In this document: piece after piece, positions 5,827-9,378 of the stretch
Layout of the letters: every line of letters starts with the position of its first letter
How positions within the stretch are numbered: position 1 is the stretch's first letter
Assembly: GCA_018816815.1 (NCBI GenBank)
Contig: JAHIVD010000022.1
Coordinates: forward strand, 1 to 9,378
Source: Patescibacteria group bacterium
Lineage (GTDB): Bacteria; Patescibacteriota; Microgenomatia; Daviesbacterales; UBA10151
Direction: 5' to 3'
Length of the DNA: 9,378 bases
The notes under the pieces: generated by a model
The model's database searches: none
What the model was told of the DNA's origin: nothing
What the model saw: the letters and a program-made list of their open reading frames with translations, nothing else
Program-made: the position numbers and the translations under genes

Positions 5827-6510
5827 ATGAAAGTAAGGCTAGCTGAAAGACTTTTGGCAAGAGAATTTAGAAAACAGGGATTTAGTTTTAGTGAGATTAT
5901 GGGAAAAATACCTAATTTATCTAAAGGTACTTTAAGCGGATGGCTTAAGGATATCGAACTAACTGAAAAACAAAAGGAGAGGTTATTAGAGAAAATTAAG
6001 AGTGGATCTGGAAAGGGTAGAGCAAAAGGCGCTTTTGCAAATCATCAAAAAAGGATCGAGAAAACAAAATATATTATTGATGTAGCAAAAAGTGAAGCTA
6101 AGAAAAGAATCGTAGATACTTTATTTTTGATAGGTGTAATGCTGTATTGGGCAGAGGGTGATAAAACCCAAGAAAGAGTTGGATTTACAAATTCTAACCA
6201 GATGATGATTCAGCTCATGATGAAATGGTTTAGGGAGATTTGCGAAGTTCCAGAAACCAAGTTTAGGGTAACTTTAAGCATTATGATGCTTCATGATAAA
6301 AAGGAATCAGAGAGATTCTGGTCACGTACCACTAGAGTATCTTTGAATCAGTTTAATAAGACTCATATTAAACCCACTCTTTTAAAGGGGAAAAGGAATC
6401 CATCATACATGGGGACATGCAGAATAGTAATTTCGGATAAGAATTTGTTTAGAAAAATGCTAGGATGGAGGTTGGGCATTTTAGAGAGCTTACAATTAAT
6501 GCCCCTATAG
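5827..6510 (+). CDS. HTH protein with LAGLIDADG-like domain (putative homing-type mobile gene)
   Basis: The protein has 227 residues. An N-terminal helix-turn-helix occupies about 7-41 (FSFSEIMGKI, then LSKGTLSGWL). A basic linker (55-95) follows, then a domain starting LIGVMLYWAEGDKT (101-114) with FTNSN (120-124), FW (164-165), KTHIKPT (178-184) and CRIVISD (198-204). I know this architecture from unnamed HTH proteins of Actinobacteria and CPR bacteria. The hhGhhhhhEGDK helix followed by a strand and helix resembles a single LAGLIDADG motif, with D112 at the catalytic-acid position; that assignment is my inference. It sits between a broken tRNA 5' half and an intact tRNA-Arg, and its last 10 nt are the first 10 nt of that tRNA. 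The start is the first ATG after a TAG at 5809-5811; there is no Shine-Dalgarno. It could be a homing endonuclease or recombinase-like factor, or only a transcription regulator. Confidence 0.7.
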   Translation: MKVRLAERLLAREFRKQGFSFSEIMGKIPNLSKGTLSGWLKDIELTEKQKERLLEKIKSGSGKGRAKGAFANHQKRIEKTKYIIDVAKSEAKKRIVDTLFLIGVMLYWAEGDKTQERVGFTNSNQMMIQLMMKWFREICEVPETKFRVTLSIMMLHDKKESERFWSRTTRVSLNQFNKTHIKPTLLKGKRNPSYMGTCRIVISDKNLFRKMLGWRLGILESLQLMPL

Positions 6511-6573
6511 CTTAATGGACAAAGCAAGCGCGTTCTAAGCGTTAGACTGGGGGTTCGAATCCCTCTAGGGGCG
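6501..6573 (+). tRNA. tRNA-Arg (anticodon TCT)
   Basis: The cloverleaf is complete. The acceptor GCCCCTA pairs with TAGGGGC. The D-arm is GCTT/AAGC, the anticodon stem AGCGC/GCGTT (one G-U) carries loop GTTCTAA with anticodon TCT (reads AGA), and the T-arm has TTCGAAT. The discriminator is G6573, followed by CAA, so CCA is not encoded. G at position 32 is unusual. The 5' 10 nt overlap the end of the HTH gene. A TACAAT -10-like hexamer (6491-6496), with no good -35, lies inside that gene. Confidence 0.94.
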
Positions 6574-6610
6574 CAAGTTGCAGGTTTAGATTATAAAACT
6601 CAATTTGTCT

Positions 6611-7276
6611 TTACTTTTCATTATCTTTTTTCCACTTTGCAGCAACTCTCTTGACTTCTAATTCCGGCTCTGAATTTCCATTTTCCCTCAGATGCATTTC
6701 CTTCCAGTTTCCTCTCTCTGGTTTACCTAACTCTTTTGCAAATCTATCTCTGAAAAATCGCGGTACAATAAGGCTAACATCCACAACCCATTTATCGCCT
6801 CCGATAGAGAAAAAAAGATAACCTGAGTGCTTTTTAAATATTCTCTTAAGTTCAGATAAATTATTTATAGAAGTTACTTTCTCTTTCCCTTCAGGAATAA
6901 TAGCTTCAAGGTCACCTTTAAATGGTAGCAAATGAATATGCGAGTGAAACACTGTTTGTCCAAACTTACCGTGTTCAAATGAACTAACCGATCCATACTC
7001 CTTAAGTAAGTAATCAGACACCTTTTGGTATAAAGTCAGAAATTCCTTATAAACATCTTCAGGGTATTCTCCTATACAAGAAAGATGACTTTTAGGGATA
7101 ATCAGTATATGACCCTCTGTGACTGGATGAACGCCACAAACAATTCTAAAGTTATCGGTTTCCTCAAGTAAGTATGTAAGAGCTTCTGCCGCGGAGTCGC
7201 AGTGAGGACAATGTGCGCTTATATATTCTTCGGATAACTCATCCATAGCTGGATTATACAAAATCCTAATCTCCAA
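6611..7276 (-). CDS. HIT-family (histidine triad) nucleotide-binding protein with C-terminal extension
   Basis: The protein has 221 residues. CPHC (23-26) probably binds zinc near the N-terminus. The HIT domain runs from about 42 to 120, with GHILIIPKSHL (55-65) and the triad HSHIHLLPF (111-119), where the middle His (H113) would be the nucleophile. Members hydrolyse or transfer nucleoside phosphate groups (AMP-lysine type, Ap4A type or nucleotidylyl transfer); the substrate cannot be told from sequence. Canonical HIT proteins are about 110-150 residues, so 120-221 is an extra domain (GDKWVVDVSLIVPRFF, then a charged tail) that I do not recognise. The start is TTG at 7276, supported by GGAG 9 nt upstream. 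The first ATG (7246, residue 11) has no good Shine-Dalgarno and would leave only 12 residues before CPHC. It is divergent from the secreted coiled-coil gene. No strong terminator follows the stop. Confidence 0.82.
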   Translation of the reverse strand: MEIRILYNPAMDELSEEYISAHCPHCDSAAEALTYLLEETDNFRIVCGVHPVTEGHILIIPKSHLSCIGEYPEDVYKEFLTLYQKVSDYLLKEYGSVSSFEHGKFGQTVFHSHIHLLPFKGDLEAIIPEGKEKVTSINNLSELKRIFKKHSGYLFFSIGGDKWVVDVSLIVPRFFRDRFAKELGKPERGNWKEMHLRENGNSEPELEVKRVAAKWKKDNEK

Positions 7277-7393
7277 TAATAGTTACTCCAATGATTGTTT
7301 TAAGGTAAATTGTGGTTAAAGCTAAAATCAATTAAGGTGTTCCAATAAGAAAACATTAGGTACAAAAATACTTAACTTAAAAACACTTAACGG

Positions 7394-7422
7394 TTGACAG
7401 ACATTCCAGCTTCTGATAGATT
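7394..7422 (+). promoter_or_regulatory. Promoter of the secreted coiled-coil gene
   Basis: TTGACA (7394-7399), 17-bp spacer, TAGATT (7417-7422) with an extended TGA just upstream. Transcription would start at about 7429-7430, at the ATG. Two ACTTAAC direct repeats (7370-7376, 7385-7391) lie just ahead of the -35 and may be a regulator site or simply AT-rich upstream sequence. Confidence 0.55.
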
Positions 7423-7429
7423 GATTATA

Positions 7430-8140
7430 ATGTCCAAACTCTCCAGCTTTAGTCTTTCAAAAACATCAGCAGTATTAATTGGATTATCGATTCTAGTCAC
7501 AAGCACTGGTACGGCATTTGCTGAAAGTCCGGTAGAAGCAACAACAATAAAAAAGTCAGTTCAGTCCGATAAAGCGCAACAAATTCAACCAAAGATTAAT
7601 ATAAAAAATATAGAAAATAACATAGCAAACATGAGGGAAAAACTGGCTTCAAAAGAAAGTACCTTAAAAGTCAAGCTGCAAACCTTTAGGGATCAAAAAA
7701 AAGCAACAGTAGCAGCTAGAATTAACACTAACTTAAATCAAATAAACCAGAATCAAACCACTAGAATGCAAAAACATTTAGACACCATGTCAGGGATATT
7801 GGATAAATTGGAAGCAAGAATAGATCAAATAACTCCTGATATTTTAAATCCTGTTGTAGCAAAAACACTCATTGCTCCTGTCCGGGAAACAATTGCCAGT
7901 GCGTCTGCAGCTGTTGCTGAACAATCAGAAAAAGATTATACTATTGAGGTTACAACCGAAAACAAAGTCAGAATTGATGCCAAAACAATGCGGGATAAAC
8001 TCCATACGGATATTCTCTTTATAAGAAAAGCTGTTATTGATACAAAACAAGCAGTTGCAAATATCATCAGAGTAGCTAAATCAGGCGTTGCCGGAGAAAA
8101 TCCCGAAGCAAGCGAGGAGGGCACAATAAGTGGACAATAA
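7430..8140 (+). CDS. Secreted helical/coiled-coil protein of unknown function
   Basis: The protein has 236 residues from ATG 7430. A hydrophobic signal segment (14-28) ends in TAFA (28-31), a good signal-peptidase site. The rest is mostly helical: IKNIENNIANMREKLASKE (58-76), ARINTNLNQINQNQTTRMQK (96-115) and LDKLEARIDQI (124-134) form heptad-like coiled coils. A second helical block lies at about 155-215, with an acidic, glycine-rich tail. I recognise the general type from Microgenomates-like genomes but know no function. The frame is open 12 codons upstream to a TTG at 7394, but that TTG is the -35 box, and no Shine-Dalgarno precedes either start. ATG 7430 lies at the predicted transcription start, so the mRNA is probably leaderless. 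Its 3' end overlaps the next gene by 11 nt, and that gene's Shine-Dalgarno lies inside this one, so the two are coupled. Confidence 0.75.
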   Translation: MSKLSSFSLSKTSAVLIGLSILVTSTGTAFAESPVEATTIKKSVQSDKAQQIQPKINIKNIENNIANMREKLASKESTLKVKLQTFRDQKKATVAARINTNLNQINQNQTTRMQKHLDTMSGILDKLEARIDQITPDILNPVVAKTLIAPVRETIASASAAVAEQSEKDYTIEVTTENKVRIDAKTMRDKLHTDILFIRKAVIDTKQAVANIIRVAKSGVAGENPEASEEGTISGQ

Positions 8141-8558
8141 TAATCCGGTTCAAGAACCAGCAACACCAGGAGAATCAGTTCCAGTTCCAGTTCCAGTTCC
8201 AGTTACAGATCCGGTTCCAATGACAGATCCGAATCCTGTTCCAGCAACTCAACCAGAAGCACCGCCACAGGTTCAAACACCCAATATTCCTCAAGAAGGC
8301 GCATCTTCAAATAATTCAAATCATATGGTTGTCTTGTTTGTAGTCGGACTGGTAATAGTAATTCTGGCAGTTGGTGGAATATATTTCCTCTTAAACAAAC
8401 AGCAATCAACTGTTAAACAAATTGAGAATCCTATAACTCAAAATCCTCCTTTACCTACTGATGAACCAAGCCTGGAAGATGACCTAAATAGTATTAGCAT
8501 TCCCTTAGATGCAAATGAAGATTTTGCACAAGTTGATCAGGATCTCCAACAACTTTAA
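8130..8558 (+). CDS. Proline-rich single-pass membrane protein of unknown function
   Basis: The protein has 142 residues, starting at GTG 8130. The start is fixed by a very strong GAGGAGGG (8114-8121) 8 nt upstream, inside the preceding gene. The N-terminal 64 residues are proline-rich and acidic, with a VPVPVPVPV run (17-25) and PVPMTDPNPVP (28-38), which should be extended and unfolded. One transmembrane helix lies at about 66-88. The C-terminal 54 residues are polar, ending in an acidic segment EPSLEDDLNSISIPLDANED (112-131) and VDQDLQQL. Lysines 90 and 96 after the helix would favour the C-terminus inside, but the topology is uncertain. The overlap with the secreted coiled-coil gene suggests that the two products work together at the cell envelope. 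A partner-binding role for the proline region is conjecture. Confidence 0.72.
   Translation: MDNNNPVQEPATPGESVPVPVPVPVTDPVPMTDPNPVPATQPEAPPQVQTPNIPQEGASSNNSNHMVVLFVVGLVIVILAVGGIYFLLNKQQSTVKQIENPITQNPPLPTDEPSLEDDLNSISIPLDANEDFAQVDQDLQQL
8176..8204 (+). repeat. Hexanucleotide tandem repeat (CAGTTC)
   Basis: CAGTTC occurs four times in tandem plus a partial CAGTT, encoding the VPVPVPVP run. The unit is two codons, so copy-number change would alter the length of the proline arm without shifting frame. Confidence 0.85.
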
Positions 8559-8596
8559 CTTTACTAATTTAAAAGACTAAATTACTAATTAATCAA

Positions 8597-9196
8597 TTAT
8601 GCTTTTTTAGCTTTTTTAGCTTTTTTAGCTTTTTTGGGAGACCTTTTTTTAACTGTTTTTGTTTTTTCAGCAACAACAGCTTGTTCCTGAGACTGTGGAT
8701 TTAATTCCTCTTGTGCTTTTAAATCAGTACCGGAATCCAGCAGCTGCAATATTCTGTCAAGTTTATTGTTTAATACTTCAAACTGTTCTTTACTGTGGGA
8801 CGAGCTTGTCTTCTGCTGAAATTGAGATTGTCCGTTTTCCCTGGTTCCAGCACCTTTTTTTGCTCCAAAACAATTGCTGCAGTAGATTGGTTTCCCGCTG
8901 CTTGGTCTAAAAGGAACTTTACAACTGTTTCCACATTCATCACAAACAGCTTCAAACATTCTTTTTTCTTCAAATTTCTCTGATCTTGAATCAGATCCCC
9001 GGCTACCTTCAAAGCAATTACTGCAGAAAACGGGCTTGCCGCTGGTTGGTCTGAAAGGTACCTGACAATCTTTTCTACAATTGTCACAATTTGCATCGTG
9101 CATAGTAACGGTTCTATCTGATCTTCGATCACCACCAAAACCACCCCTTTTAAAATTTCCTCCTCCTCGTGATCTGTCACGATCAAAATTTCTCAT
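8597..9196 (-). CDS. Double CxxC-x17-CxxC zinc-ribbon protein with RGG-like and Lys/Ala tails
   Basis: The protein has 199 residues. The N-terminus (1-28) is rich in Arg, Gly and Asp (RSRGGGNFKRGGFGGDRR), like an RGG box. Two zinc-binding modules follow: C37/C40 with C58/C61 and C85/C88 with C106/C109, each with 17 residues between the pairs, an extra Cys (44, 92) and the core VPFRPxSGKP. A short coiled-coil (136-155) comes next, and the tail ends in four lysine-lysine-alanine units (187-199). Each CxxC-x17-CxxC module is a known small zinc domain, abundant in CPR bacteria. With the basic tails it suggests RNA or DNA binding, but no target is known. The start is ATG 9196, with no Shine-Dalgarno. 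A TGTTATAAT promoter ends 7 nt upstream, so the mRNA is probably leaderless. It is convergent with the proline-rich gene, with 38 nt of AT-rich sequence between them. Confidence 0.85.
   Translation of the reverse strand: MRNFDRDRSRGGGNFKRGGFGGDRRSDRTVTMHDANCDNCRKDCQVPFRPTSGKPVFCSNCFEGSRGSDSRSEKFEEKRMFEAVCDECGNSCKVPFRPSSGKPIYCSNCFGAKKGAGTRENGQSQFQQKTSSSHSKEQFEVLNNKLDRILQLLDSGTDLKAQEELNPQSQEQAVVAEKTKTVKKRSPKKAKKAKKAKKA
8601..8636 (-). repeat. 9-bp tandem repeat encoding KKA units
   Basis: Four copies of AAAAAAGCT (minus strand; the first copy read has C for A at its 5' edge, and the last ends GCA) sit at the very 3' end of the zinc-ribbon gene. Unit length is three codons, so slippage changes the number of KKA units in frame, but the A6 runs are themselves prone to frameshift. 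There is no separate hairpin terminator after it. Confidence 0.85.
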
Positions 9197-9203
9197 AGAA
9201 ACT

Positions 9204-9212
9204 ATTATAACA
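9204..9212 (-). promoter_or_regulatory. Extended -10 promoter of the zinc-ribbon gene
   Basis: TGTTATAAT on the minus strand: perfect TATAAT (9204-9209) with extended TGT. The ATG at 9196 is the eighth base after the hexamer, where transcription should begin. The -35 region (9227-9233) reads only TGTACA/GTACAT and coincides with the possible IS end. Confidence 0.65.
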
Positions 9213-9255
9213 TCTTATCATTTAAAATGTACACCCCACGAATTGACTCACTAAG

Positions 9256-9337
9256 AATCACCCCCTAATCTAATCGTTGCCTCACGGGTAATTCACCCCC
9301 AAGGTTTTGAGATTCCCTGTCCGGTTAGGAGGTGATT
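9256..9337 (+). promoter_or_regulatory. Leader pairing that would hide the Shine-Dalgarno
   Basis: AATCACCCCCTAATC (9256-9270) can pair with GGTTAGGAGGTGATT (9323-9337): 13 Watson-Crick pairs, one G-U and one A-C mismatch, enclosing 52 nt. The right arm contains the whole ribosome-binding site AGGAGGTGAT (9327-9336). A second, shorter anti-Shine-Dalgarno, TCACC (9293-9297), could compete. Confidence 0.45.
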
Positions 9338-9338
9338 T

Positions 9339-9378
9339 ATGATTTCTAAAGTTGATAGGAAATATCTTTCCCAACTTC
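9339..9378 (+). CDS. Unidentified protein, N-terminus only (possibly transposase)
   Basis: ATG 9339 follows AGGAGGTGAT by 2 nt (GGAGG to ATG is 6 nt), one of the strongest ribosome-binding sites here. Thirteen codons, MISKVDRKYLSQL, run off the window edge without a stop. I do not recognise the product from this little. The leader with C-rich repeats makes an insertion-sequence transposase plausible, but this is context only. Confidence 0.5.
   Translation, partial: MISKVDRKYLSQL

Larger units (their letters stand above)
9228..9378 (+). mobile_element. Possible left end of an insertion sequence (partial)
   Basis: From 9228 the sequence begins TGTACACCCC and then carries repeated CACCCC-type motifs (9233-9237, 9260-9265, 9295-9300). 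This is a non-coding leader of 111 bp before an ORF with a near-perfect Shine-Dalgarno. TGT-starting ends with repeated C-rich motifs in front of a transposase are common in DDE insertion sequences. No second end or target duplication is in the window, so this is a suggestion only. A chromosomal gene with a structured leader is the alternative. Confidence 0.35.

Noticed and set aside
5713..6573. Group I intron or archaeal-type intron in a tRNA-Arg gene
   Set aside because: The downstream tRNA-Arg is complete from its own 5' end, the upstream half has a different acceptor strand (GCGCCTG versus GCCCCTA), and I see no group I core elements.
7394..7429. TTG start at 7394 for the secreted coiled-coil protein
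   Set aside because: The TTG belongs to a perfect -35 box with a fitting extended -10, it has no Shine-Dalgarno, and the signal peptide begins naturally at ATG 7430.
7426..7431. TATAAT at 7426-7431 as the -10 of the same promoter
   Set aside because: It would be 26 bp from TTGACA, has no other good -35, and overlaps the ATG; TGATAGATT at 17 bp spacing fits better.
8601..8636. Programmed -1 frameshift at the A6G runs of the KKA tail
   Set aside because: The runs are read AAA AAA GCT, so the A AAA AAG heptamer is not in the required phase, and there is no downstream coding frame or stimulatory hairpin.
8770..9186. 138-codon open frame on the same strand as the zinc-ribbon gene
   Set aside because: It is an out-of-phase shadow of the zinc-ribbon gene; that gene has the zinc motifs and promoter, while this frame has no motif or ribosome-binding site.
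1..9378. CRISPR array, rRNA or replication origin
   Set aside because: I found no spaced repeat series, rRNA-like sequence or DnaA-box cluster; the only tandem repeats are the short in-gene ones at 8176-8204 and 8601-8636.

Overview
This AT-rich window looks like a bacterial chromosome segment from the Candidate Phyla Radiation (Patescibacteria, most likely a Microgenomates-type lineage). That placement is an inference from three things. There is a tandem CxxC-x17-CxxC zinc-ribbon protein, and a secreted coiled-coil protein paired with a small proline-rich membrane protein. Neither tRNA gene encodes its 3' CCA. Several genes have strong Shine-Dalgarno sites (AGGAG, GGAGG, GAGGAGGG), while others seem to be leaderless, with the start codon placed where transcription should begin.

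Left edge (1-1100): the tail of an IS200/IS605 transposase and the element's right-end hairpin lie directly against the C-terminal part of a large serine recombinase that has lost its catalytic half. The recombinase frame ends inside the 3' part of a minus-strand tRNA-His(GTG) gene, as at an integrative-element/tRNA junction. Upstream of that tRNA, on the same strand, a good promoter fires into two consecutive GCAA-capped hairpins. The second is a Rho-independent terminator, so this may be a free-standing RNA of about 58 nt.

Housekeeping and surface block (1220-5593): a minus-strand exported or membrane-anchored TIM-barrel glycoside-hydrolase-like protein with both catalytic glutamates. It is divergent from a plus-strand pair, Y-family DNA polymerase IV (dinB) and a UDP-glucuronate decarboxylase-type NAD sugar epimerase, separated by 12 nt.

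tRNA-associated element (5675-6573): a promoter plus the 5' half of a second, broken tRNA gene that stops at the anticodon stem/loop border. It is followed by a gene for a helix-turn-helix protein with a LAGLIDADG-like motif and then an intact tRNA-Arg(TCT) that overlaps the gene's 3' end. A 30-nt imperfect palindrome covers the protein gene's promoter. This is the best candidate here for an undescribed small mobile system: a one-gene element that splits a tRNA and leaves a complete tRNA at its other end.

Right part (6611-9378): a minus-strand HIT-family protein, a plus-strand translationally coupled pair (secreted helical protein, then proline-rich single-pass membrane protein), a convergent zinc-ribbon/RGG/Lys-Ala-rich nucleic-acid-binding-type protein, and at the edge the start of a gene with a perfect Shine-Dalgarno whose leader can fold over it. 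That last segment resembles the left end of another insertion sequence.
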